Below are positions 5,775-12,429 of a stretch of DNA of 13,206 nucleotides, piece after piece; the first letter of the stretch is position 1, and each line of letters starts with the position of its first letter. Origin of the DNA: Candidatus Pacebacteria bacterium CG10_big_fil_rev_8_21_14_0_10_44_11. GTDB lineage: Bacteria > Patescibacteriota > Microgenomatia > UBA1400 > PJMF01. Where the stretch lies: positions 1 through 13,206 of the forward strand of contig PFDH01000024.1 in the NCBI GenBank assembly GCA_002772705.1, given 5' to 3'. Position numbers and translations under genes: made by a program. The notes under the pieces were generated by a model that saw only the letters and a program-made list of their open reading frames with translations, ran no database searches and was not told the origin of the DNA.

Positions 5775-8303
5775 TTAGGGTGTTGAGGTTGGCTGCTTGG
5801 CTTGAGCCACTCGGCAAGTTTGCTTTGGTTGGGTGCCGACGATGTAGTATTCTTCTTTTGAAGATCGGCAGCCTGGACAAGTTGGATTATCACTGGATAA
5901 GCAACTGGCAACTTTGACCAAACCGGCGGGAACCTTAAAGATGTGAGGGTTATTTTCATCTAAGAGAGTAGTCATCACTTTATTCCAAATTGACGATGCA
6001 CCGGTGACACCAGAGGCAACATAACTCATTGATTGATTGTCGTTATTACCGACCCAAACTCCCACAAATCGGTCTGAGGTATAACCAAAAGTCCAGTTGT
6101 CTCTCAGGTTATTAGTGGTGCCAGTTTTGACCGCCACTTGCTGATTGGGAATGAATAGGGTTGAGAGTGGACCAAAAGCTGGTGTCCTGGCGGCATTGTC
6201 AGAGAGAATGTTTGAAATCAAAAAAGCAATTCGGCTATCAAAAACCTTTTTGCGCGAACAACCTAGCCCTTCCATGGCACAGGTATTTTGATACAGCACA
6301 GTACCTTGGTGATCTTTAATTTCCAAAATTGGATTAAGATCGGTCACATAGCCATCGTTGGCAAAAGCGCCGTAAAGCTTAGCCATCTCAACCATTAACA
6401 CCTCGCCGCCACCCAACGTCAGTGACAAGCCAAACCGATGTCGATCATTCCAGGTGCTGATGCCAACTTCTTCGGCCTTATCGATCATTGTATTCACTCC
6501 AATTTGTTGAAGGGTTTTGACGGCAGGGATGTTATATGAAGAAGCCAAGGCTTCTTTTAGAGTAACATTGCCGTGGAACTTGCCATCATAATTTTGGGGT
6601 GAATAAGGTTTTGAACCAGGAATATTAAAAGTGATCGGTTGATCTTGAATGATTGAAGTCACAGTGCTGCCTCGCTCTAAAGCCAAAGCGTAGGTGAGAG
6701 GTTTAATTGAGCTACCAGGTTGTCGTGGCCTGAGGGTGACGTTAACCTGGCCATCATGATCAAAGTCAAAGTAGTTTTTGCTGCCGACCATGGCGTAGAT
6801 TTCTCCGGTTCTGGGGTTGGTGATCAAAGCGGCACCATTAGAGACTCTCAGTCTGACCAGCTGATCAATTTCGTCAGTCACTTTTTTCTGGACATCGTTC
6901 TGCAGCTTTAAATCCAGAGTAGTCTTAATTTCTAGTCCACCCCGATACAATAAATCTTCACCATATTTTTCTGCCAGTAATTGCTTGGCGTACATCACAA
7001 AATGAGGGGCTTGAATATCAATAATGTCGTTGGCATAATGCAGATTTTCATCAGCGGCAGCTTGAGCTTCAGCCTCGCTGATGTAGCCGTCTTCAACCAT
7101 TCTCCGCAAGACTTCCAGTTGTCTAGATTTGGCCAACTCTGGATTAGATCCAAACGGAGTATAGACAGATGGCGCGGCTGGCAGACCGGCAATGAGTGCA
7201 CTTTCTGCCAGCGTCAACTTTGCCGCGGTTTTGCTAAAGTAACGGTGAGCGGCTTCTTCAATACCATAGGTTGAGCCCCCGTAAGCCACTTGGTTTAGGT
7301 ACATTTCCAAAATTTGATTTTTATTATAGATACCCTCGGCAAGGACCGCTAAAATTGCCTCCCTAATTTTTCGGCGCAGAGTTTGCTCGGTGGTCAGTAA
7401 CCGGTTTTTAACCAACTGCTGAGTGATAGTTGAGCCACCTTGGGTTGTCAGTCCTTGCGAGTTGGACAAAAGGGCTCTAAAAATGCCAGAGATTGAAATG
7501 CCATGATGAGAATAAAAATCTTGATCTTCAATTGCTACAGTTGCCTTGATTAAGTACGGAGAAATTTTTGACAGTGGCACGATCGTTCGGTTTTCTTCTT
7601 CGTAGAGTCTGAACAAGACTTCGCCATTGCGATCCATGATCCGCGTTGTCAACGGCGGAGTGGTCAGACTTAAAGCCTGAGGATCAGGCAAACCAACAAA
7701 GATTAATTCGTTGGTAAACCAAGTAAAAATCAAGATTGCAGCGCTTAAAAACAGAGCCAATGCCGTATGGAACGGAAATAACTTGACGGTGTAGTAAAAA
7801 GGCCGACCCAAAGCGGCAAAAAAGCTTTTAAGGCTGGTAGAAGTTTGGGTGGAAAAGTCTTCTGTTGGGGCGCTAATGGTTCGTCTAAAACTCCAGCTTT
7901 GCTTTCTGTTCCAGCGCGCAATGCCTCGACTGATTTTGACATAGGGACTAATCGAGATGGCATAGGTAACATCAACAAACCGCTGGTATTGGTGCGCCAA
8001 CCCAATAATCCAGCCCCAACCATCAGCCAAGGCAGGCCAGAACCGACGTAAACCAGCATGACGGGCGAATGACGGTTTTAACTTTAATTGCTGAGCGATT
8101 TTCCAAGACAATAGTTTTTCTTGTGAAAAAATGGTTCCGGACAGTTGGCGAACGGTAATAGTTTGAGCAGGAGAACTAAACGTAGCCTTTTTTTGTTGAG
8201 CATAGGTTAATAAATGTTGACGGTAGTAGCGAATTTTGACAACTTGGTCACTTTGCGGCCTAAATTTTTGTGAGCCGCTAGTGTTTTTTCTTGTCCCTGC
8301 CAT
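5775..8303 (-). CDS. Class A penicillin-binding protein (GT51 + transpeptidase), copy 2
   Basis: A bifunctional membrane enzyme that polymerises lipid II into glycan strands and crosslinks them. Numbering from the ATG at 8303 (842 aa): an unusually long cytoplasmic N-terminus of about 178 residues, a membrane anchor at 179-198, the glycosyltransferase domain with EDQDFYSHHG (catalytic Glu259), GGSTITQQLVKN, RKIREAILA and KNQILEMYLN, then the transpeptidase with SSIK (531-534), SYN (589-591) and KTGT (726-729). All catalytic motifs are present. The tail has a CPGC pair and two further Cys, probably extracytoplasmic disulfides. The frame could open at GTG 8321, but that codon overlaps an extended -10 element, so ATG 8303 is preferred. 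It is a paralogue of the 9708-12161 PBP and lies downstream of it and the GH18 gene, with its own promoters. Confidence 0.95.
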   Translation of the reverse strand: MAGTRKNTSGSQKFRPQSDQVVKIRYYRQHLLTYAQQKKATFSSPAQTITVRQLSGTIFSQEKLLSWKIAQQLKLKPSFARHAGLRRFWPALADGWGWIIGLAHQYQRFVDVTYAISISPYVKISRGIARWNRKQSWSFRRTISAPTEDFSTQTSTSLKSFFAALGRPFYYTVKLFPFHTALALFLSAAILIFTWFTNELIFVGLPDPQALSLTTPPLTTRIMDRNGEVLFRLYEEENRTIVPLSKISPYLIKATVAIEDQDFYSHHGISISGIFRALLSNSQGLTTQGGSTITQQLVKNRLLTTEQTLRRKIREAILAVLAEGIYNKNQILEMYLNQVAYGGSTYGIEEAAHRYFSKTAAKLTLAESALIAGLPAAPSVYTPFGSNPELAKSRQLEVLRRMVEDGYISEAEAQAAADENLHYANDIIDIQAPHFVMYAKQLLAEKYGEDLLYRGGLEIKTTLDLKLQNDVQKKVTDEIDQLVRLRVSNGAALITNPRTGEIYAMVGSKNYFDFDHDGQVNVTLRPRQPGSSIKPLTYALALERGSTVTSIIQDQPITFNIPGSKPYSPQNYDGKFHGNVTLKEALASSYNIPAVKTLQQIGVNTMIDKAEEVGISTWNDRHRFGLSLTLGGGEVLMVEMAKLYGAFANDGYVTDLNPILEIKDHQGTVLYQNTCAMEGLGCSRKKVFDSRIAFLISNILSDNAARTPAFGPLSTLFIPNQQVAVKTGTTNNLRDNWTFGYTSDRFVGVWVGNNDNQSMSYVASGVTGASSIWNKVMTTLLDENNPHIFKVPAGLVKVASCLSSDNPTCPGCRSSKEEYYIVGTQPKQTCRVAQAKQPTSTP

Positions 8304-8311
8304 TAGGGGCG

Positions 8312-8320
8312 ATAATAGCA
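8312..8320 (-). promoter_or_regulatory. Extended -10 promoter for PBP copy 2, near-leaderless
   Basis: Read on the minus strand, TGC-TATTAT (8320 to 8312) ends 8 nt before the ATG at 8303. Transcription would begin at or within a base of the ATG, and no Shine-Dalgarno is present. This makes the upstream GTG at 8321 an unlikely start. Confidence 0.5.
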
Positions 8321-8368
8321 CGACCCTGGACGTCCGACAATGATTTTTTTCTCGAAAAATGAAGAGTT

Positions 8369-8397
8369 GTTATATTAGACTTGTTGCGAAACAACAA
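8369..8397 (-). promoter_or_regulatory. Upstream promoter candidate for PBP copy 2 within the shared repeat
   Basis: On the minus strand, TTGTTG (8397 to 8392), a 17-bp spacer and TATAAC (8374 to 8369) form a sigma-70-like pair. The -35 and most of the spacer lie in the 30-bp repeat also found upstream of the other PBP, where the geometry is identical. TTGTTG and CAACAA also form a 6-bp hairpin around TTTCG. Confidence 0.4.
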
Positions 8398-8406
8398 TCA
8401 CTGCAC
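8377..8406 (-). repeat. 30-bp non-coding repeat, copy near PBP 2
   Basis: Identical at 27 of 30 positions to 12191-12220, in the same orientation (differences at repeat positions 9, 16 and 19). On the plus strand it begins AGACTTGT and ends AATCACTGCAC. It lies in the 127-bp gap between the GH18 gene and the PBP 2 start, about 75 bp upstream of the PBP ATG. It may be a shared operator, the trace of a duplicated upstream region, or a fragment of the inverted-repeat element at 12191-12353. Confidence 0.8.
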
Positions 8407-8430
8407 AATGCCAAAAAATAAGAACCGTGA

Positions 8431-9708
8431 TTACTGAATTTTCCGATTGATTACATCCCACAACTCCCTGGAATCGTCTTCGTAACCCAGCGCCCAAATG
8501 GCAATACCACCCAAATCAAGCTGGTTGACATAATCCAGTTTATACGAGATTGACCGAGAATTTTCGTAGTACAGAACATAGGTCTCGCCGTCTTTAATAT
8601 AGGAAAGATACGGGGAGAGGGCATCTTCATTCCAACCTTCTTGGACTTGGAGCGCATCTTTTTGGGCTAGCAGTTCTTTGACTCGGTCGATTTGAGCAGT
8701 TGAGCCAGTGTCCGGAAAAGTGTGTGATTGAGCCTCCCGGCTGGTAGTTTGCCACTCATACCCATAAAAAGGAATACCCAGCAAAATTTTATTGGCCGGG
8801 ACTTTAGTTACATATTCTTGCAAATGCTGGTTGATGTCGCTGTCCCAAAGATCTTTGCCGCCAAACAACGGCGCCACGGGGCCAGCTTGGGGTGAGCTGC
8901 GGCGGTGAAAGTCATAGGCCATCACCACAATGTAATCCACATTGGGCTCAATCTCTTCAATATTCCAGATTTGCTGATCATTTGAAGCACCGGCGTACAT
9001 GTCAATTGATAACTGAACCGAATCATAGCGGGCGTTTAAGTGATTGCGCAGAGCTTGAATAAAACTGGCTAAATTATCCTGGAGTGATACGCTATTTGTA
9101 CCGGCGTACTCAATGTCCAGATTAATGCCATTGACAGGGTAAGCTAGGATCATTCCGTCCAGTGATTCCATAAATTTTGTTTGAGCAGTTGGCGAACTCA
9201 GAAAACTAACAATGTCGTCGCCGTTGAACTGTGAGACCACAATTTCTACCGATTTATTCTTCTCTTGCACTTGACTAGTAAAATCAAGCAGCTCGTCAGA
9301 TTGCAGCCCGGCAAAACCAGGTTCAGTATAATCATTTTCTCGAGTTAAGAGTGAGCCATCGGCGCCAATAGTCAATGAAAAATAGCCCAGATGAGTCAGC
9401 TCAGGCTGGAGCGTTACTTTTTTGAGATTCCAATAGGGTAAAAACCCATAGACCACCTTATTTGAAGAATGACCTAGTCTTGGTTCAGCCAAAAATCTAA
9501 AGATGGTCAGTGAAGAGATGGGAGAAGCCAAAGGTTCATCCCAAAACCACCAAAGACTGAGTGCCAACGCGGCGGTAAAGGTAATTAAACCAATCAGGGT
9601 CAACTTGATAACCATTTTCATGCGTTCCAGCCACATCAAGACTCTAAACGAGTCGTGTGTATCATGCTGAGTCTGGGGAAACTTTTTTTTGAGAAAGGTA
9701 ATTGACAT
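8431..9708 (-). CDS. Membrane-anchored GH18-family glycosidase-like protein
   Basis: A 425-aa protein. A cytoplasmic stub is followed by a membrane anchor at 33-53, and residues 86-420 form a GH18-type barrel like that of YaaH/SleL peptidoglycan hydrolases and chitinases. Marks include VVYGFLPYW (85-93), the catalytic strand NGINLDIE (193-200) with acid Glu200, VVMAYDFH (261-268) and GGIAIWALGYE near the end (400-410). In the DxxDxDxE signature the first two Asp are Asn here, while Asp198 and Glu200 remain. The second change is seen in YaaH-like enzymes; the first is less usual. The ATG overlaps the stop of the upstream PBP (TAATG), with no Shine-Dalgarno, so translation is probably coupled. 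The pairing with PBPs suggests trimming of nascent glycan. An internal start (Met25, Met30 or Met32) remains possible. Confidence 0.85.
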   Translation of the reverse strand: MSITFLKKKFPQTQHDTHDSFRVLMWLERMKMVIKLTLIGLITFTAALALSLWWFWDEPLASPISSLTIFRFLAEPRLGHSSNKVVYGFLPYWNLKKVTLQPELTHLGYFSLTIGADGSLLTRENDYTEPGFAGLQSDELLDFTSQVQEKNKSVEIVVSQFNGDDIVSFLSSPTAQTKFMESLDGMILAYPVNGINLDIEYAGTNSVSLQDNLASFIQALRNHLNARYDSVQLSIDMYAGASNDQQIWNIEEIEPNVDYIVVMAYDFHRRSSPQAGPVAPLFGGKDLWDSDINQHLQEYVTKVPANKILLGIPFYGYEWQTTSREAQSHTFPDTGSTAQIDRVKELLAQKDALQVQEGWNEDALSPYLSYIKDGETYVLYYENSRSISYKLDYVNQLDLGGIAIWALGYEDDSRELWDVINRKIQ

Positions 9709-12161
9709 TATGGTGTTTGCGACTGACTTTGTGCTTGGCTGGCTTCTTGCTGGACACGATTTTCAGGCGAATAGAATTCGTCAATCGTTTGGTTTTCTTG
9801 AATCGGCTTACCTTCTTCGTTGACGGCTCGATTGCAATCCAAACAATAACTGTCGGTGACAGGATCTTGAATGATGGTGTGTTCTTCTAGTACTAAACCT
9901 TCAATTTGTTGACCAAACAGGGGTGGCAGTCCGGTAGTTGGATCGATCCAGACGTTCATTTTTTGTCGCAAAGAGGCCGACGGTTTGCTTTGATTCCAGT
10001 ACAACTCTGGACCGCTGGTTTGGCACGATTCACCGGCTTGAGGCGGCATCCCCGTGGGACAGACCAGCCCAGACTCAACATCGGGTGGTTTTTCCTGCCA
10101 AATTGGTTGCTGATCGCTCAAAATGTAACTCATGATGTCATTAAAAATTGGCGCCGCGCCGGTAACACCAGAAACTAGCCGGCGATTCATTGGGGTGTTG
10201 TCGTTGTTACCAACCCAAGTCATGACCAAGTATTCTGGGGTAAAACCCACGGTCCAGTTATCACGTAGGTCGTTAGTAGTGCCGGTTTTGGCGCTCACCA
10301 CCTGATTGGGAATCACCAATTCTGAGTGAGAACCAAAAGCCATTTGTCTGGCTTGATTATCTTGCATAATGTGACTAGCCAAATAGGCTGGAGCCCGATT
10401 CATCACCCTGGTCAAGCTACCGGCCTGGGAATCCTCGTACTCAGACAGGTATTCCAGATCATTTTTGGTTTGTTCAAAGTTATTTTCTTCTAGGACTTTG
10501 CCTTTATAGTCTTCGACTTTGATAATTGATGTTAAGGGTACTTTCACGCCTTGATCGGCCAAGACTGAAAAGGCCTGAGCCAGATCAATCATTCTGATTT
10601 CGCCACCACCTAAAGTCAGAGAGAGGCCGTAGCGAGACGGATCGTTCCAGGTAGTAATGCCCATTTTTTTGGCTTGGTCAATAAAGTTGGCGATGCCCAA
10701 AGCGCGCAAGGACTTGACGGCCGGAATATTCAGTGAGTTGCCAAGTGATTGTCTAACGGTGACTGGTCCGCGATACGATCCGTCATAATTTTTGGGACAG
10801 TAAGGTTTTTGACCAGCGGATAAAAAACAGGTTGGTGAATCAACTAAAATTGTGCCCGGATTAAGAACTTTATTTTCAAAGGCCGTGGCGTACATGATTG
10901 GTTTAATCGAACTGCCTGGTTGTCGCTCAGCGAGTGTCACGTTTACCTGGCCGTCGTTTTCAGAATCAAAGTAATTCTGTGATCCAATCATTGCCAAAAT
11001 TTCGCCGGTGTTTGGTTTGAGAACTAGGGCTGCGGCATTACCCACGTCGTATGAAGTGAGCCGCTCAAGCTCAGCCGAAAGTGAGGCCTGGGCAGTCTGC
11101 TGGAGATCAAGATCCAGGGTCGTTGTTACCCGCAAACCGCCTTTTTCGACTGTTTCAACGCCATATTTTTCATAGAGCAAATCTCTGACATAAAAAACAA
11201 AATGAGGGGCTTCAATGTCGGTTTGGTCAAGGGCGTACTCCAACACTTCGCTTTTTGCCTCTTCTTCTTGCAGTTTGGTAATGAAATCATCTTCATACAT
11301 TCTTCTCAAGACGTCAGCCTGCCGGTCTTTGGCGCGCTGGGGATCGGAGCCAAATGGCGAGTAACGGGAAGGTGCCTGAGGCAGACCGGCGAGCAGAGCC
11401 GCTTCACCAACTGTCAAATCTTTGGCGCTTTTGCCAAAGTATGATTGGGCGGCCGATTCAATGCCCACAGAGGTACCGCCATAAGAAATATAGTTTAAGT
11501 ACATTTCTAAAATGTCATTTTTGCTGTACATCATCTCGGTAACGACAGCTAGGATGCCTTCTTTGATTTTTCGTTGCCAGGATCTTTCGCTGGTTAAAAG
11601 TGCATTTTTGACAAGTTGCTGAGTGATAGTTGAGCCACCCTCAAGCTGATTGCCGGTGAGGTTTGAGAGAACAGCTCGAGCAATAGCAGTCAGATCAAAG
11701 CCCCAGTGCTGATAAAAATGTTGATCTTCAATAGCAATGCTGGCTTGGTAAACATAGGGCGGCAAGGTGTCTAGTTTAATTGGGATTCGGTGCTCATCAG
11801 CATAAATCTCGTAGAGCAACTTGCCGTGGCGATCAAAAATTTGAGAGCTGACGGCAAAGTTTTCTGAGCTGGTCAATCTGGATGGCGAGGGCAACTCTTG
11901 CAGTACAAATCCTAAGCCGATCAACCCAAAAGCCCCACAAGCCACAATTGAGTAGCGCCACCACAAATTTTGAAACGGAAAACTCATCACCTGCCAAGTA
12001 ATCTTGGCAGCCGCGCCCACTTTTTTGGCAATCTTGGTTAGAGTTTTACGATTGGTTGGCAAAAGGGGCAGCGCATTGAAACTGCCGACCAAACTTTTTC
12101 TGATTGATCGGGCGACCGCCGACACATGTTGCTGAGAAGTTTGCTGTATAGCCTGTTTCAT
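9708..12161 (-). CDS. Class A penicillin-binding protein (GT51 + transpeptidase), copy 1
   Basis: An 817-aa bifunctional peptidoglycan synthase. A basic cytoplasmic N-terminus of about 70 residues precedes a membrane anchor at 71-90. The glycosyltransferase domain has EDQHFYQHWG (catalytic Glu145), GGSTITQQLVKN (175-186), RKIKEGILA and KNDILEMYLN. The transpeptidase has SSIK (417-420, nucleophile Ser417), SLN (476-478) and KTGT (625-628). All key residues are present. Beyond residue 690 there is a tail with paired Cys (701/713 and CLDC at 773-776) and a Gln/Ser-rich end. Cys445 and Cys455 sit in the transpeptidase domain. It leads the minus-strand cell-wall cluster and is translationally coupled to the GH18 gene. 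The sequence is clearly paralogous to the 5775-8303 PBP, but the C-terminal tails differ. Confidence 0.96.
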   Translation of the reverse strand: MKQAIQQTSQQHVSAVARSIRKSLVGSFNALPLLPTNRKTLTKIAKKVGAAAKITWQVMSFPFQNLWWRYSIVACGAFGLIGLGFVLQELPSPSRLTSSENFAVSSQIFDRHGKLLYEIYADEHRIPIKLDTLPPYVYQASIAIEDQHFYQHWGFDLTAIARAVLSNLTGNQLEGGSTITQQLVKNALLTSERSWQRKIKEGILAVVTEMMYSKNDILEMYLNYISYGGTSVGIESAAQSYFGKSAKDLTVGEAALLAGLPQAPSRYSPFGSDPQRAKDRQADVLRRMYEDDFITKLQEEEAKSEVLEYALDQTDIEAPHFVFYVRDLLYEKYGVETVEKGGLRVTTTLDLDLQQTAQASLSAELERLTSYDVGNAAALVLKPNTGEILAMIGSQNYFDSENDGQVNVTLAERQPGSSIKPIMYATAFENKVLNPGTILVDSPTCFLSAGQKPYCPKNYDGSYRGPVTVRQSLGNSLNIPAVKSLRALGIANFIDQAKKMGITTWNDPSRYGLSLTLGGGEIRMIDLAQAFSVLADQGVKVPLTSIIKVEDYKGKVLEENNFEQTKNDLEYLSEYEDSQAGSLTRVMNRAPAYLASHIMQDNQARQMAFGSHSELVIPNQVVSAKTGTTNDLRDNWTVGFTPEYLVMTWVGNNDNTPMNRRLVSGVTGAAPIFNDIMSYILSDQQPIWQEKPPDVESGLVCPTGMPPQAGESCQTSGPELYWNQSKPSASLRQKMNVWIDPTTGLPPLFGQQIEGLVLEEHTIIQDPVTDSYCLDCNRAVNEEGKPIQENQTIDEFYSPENRVQQEASQAQSQSQTP

Positions 12162-12182
12162 TCCCGATTAATAAGTTTATTT

Positions 12183-12211
12183 AGTATTGCAGACTTGTAG
12201 CGAAATAATAA
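12183..12211 (-). promoter_or_regulatory. Promoter candidate for PBP copy 1 within the shared repeat
   Basis: On the minus strand, TTATTA (12211 to 12206), a 17-bp spacer and AATACT (12188 to 12183) preceded by TGC make an extended -10 promoter. The start site would be near 12176, with a leader of about 15 nt and no evident Shine-Dalgarno. The -35 and spacer fall within the 30-bp repeat, exactly as at PBP copy 2. A second weak -10, TATTAA, lies closer to the ATG. Confidence 0.45.
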
Positions 12212-12220
12212 TCACTGCAC
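12191..12220 (-). repeat. 30-bp non-coding repeat, copy near PBP 1
   Basis: This copy matches 8377-8406 at 27 of 30 positions and sits 30 bp upstream of the PBP 1 ATG, in the same orientation relative to the gene. Its outer 18 bp also form the left arm of the inverted repeat 12191-12353. Confidence 0.8.
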
Positions 12221-12353
12221 TTTCACATCTATTTGGCATTTTTGTGTGTTGCATCTTTACTCAAGTAACATTGGTTACTATCGTCAATCTGTGCCTGCAA
12301 AAATGCTCAAATAGATGCAAAATTGACACCATTTCTTATTTCGCTACAAGTCT
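12191..12353. repeat. 163-bp nested inverted repeat; possible structured RNA or MITE-like element
   Basis: The 258-bp gap between the divergent PBP and HEPN genes is dominated by this structure. Outer arms: AGACTTGTAGCGAAATAA (12191-12208) pairs perfectly over 18 bp with 12336-12353. An internal loop of 17 and 18 nt follows. Inner arms 12226-12244 and 12298-12317 pair over 19 bp with one bulged base. The 53-nt apical part holds a small hairpin, AGTAAC-ATTG-GTTACT (12264-12279). Such a long hairpin with a central bubble recalls 6S-type RNA in outline, but it could equally be a palindromic operator region between divergent promoters, or a small inverted-repeat mobile element. No clear target-site duplication flanks it. 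Bases 12354-12414 show nothing further. A 77-codon open frame across it is not credible as a gene. Confidence 0.75.
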
Positions 12354-12414
12354 AGTGTATCAAACAAATCTGTCTGACCCTCTAATCAGCTACTTTATTT
12401 TTAGTGGGTGGCAG

Positions 12415-12423
12415 TGGTAAGGT
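12415..12423 (+). promoter_or_regulatory. Weak extended -10 before the HEPN-like gene
   Basis: TG (12415-12416), G, then TAAGGT (12418-12423) lie 6 nt before the ATG at 12430. The spacing matches the leaderless promoters elsewhere in the window, but the hexamer is poor. The right arm of the inverted repeat ends about 76 bp upstream. Confidence 0.3.
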
Positions 12424-12429
12424 ACTGCT

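Noticed and set aside
6745..6771. EF-hand-like DxDxDG loop (DFDHDGQVN) just before the SxxK motif of PBP copy 2
   Set aside because: The segment aligns with a loop normally found before the transpeptidase SxxK motif in class A PBPs, and the paralogue has a broken version (DSENDGQVN), so calcium binding is not supported.
9906..10178. Plus-strand frames inside PBP copy 1 and the other PBP antisense frames
   Set aside because: They are antisense to strongly conserved PBP sequence and have no start signals or recognisable content.
12191..12353. CRISPR array or complete insertion sequence
   Set aside because: There are only two inverted arms and one distant copy, no regular spacers, no transposase frame and no clear target-site duplication.
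12187..12420. 77-codon open frame across the intergenic region before the HEPN-like gene
   Set aside because: It runs through both arms of the inverted repeat, lacks a Shine-Dalgarno, and its Cys/Ile-rich composition is unlike any neighbour.
12162..12429. tRNA gene or tmRNA in the intergenic gap
   Set aside because: No cloverleaf, T-loop (GTTCRA) or CCA-proximal acceptor pairing was seen; smpB is present but its RNA partner is not in this window.
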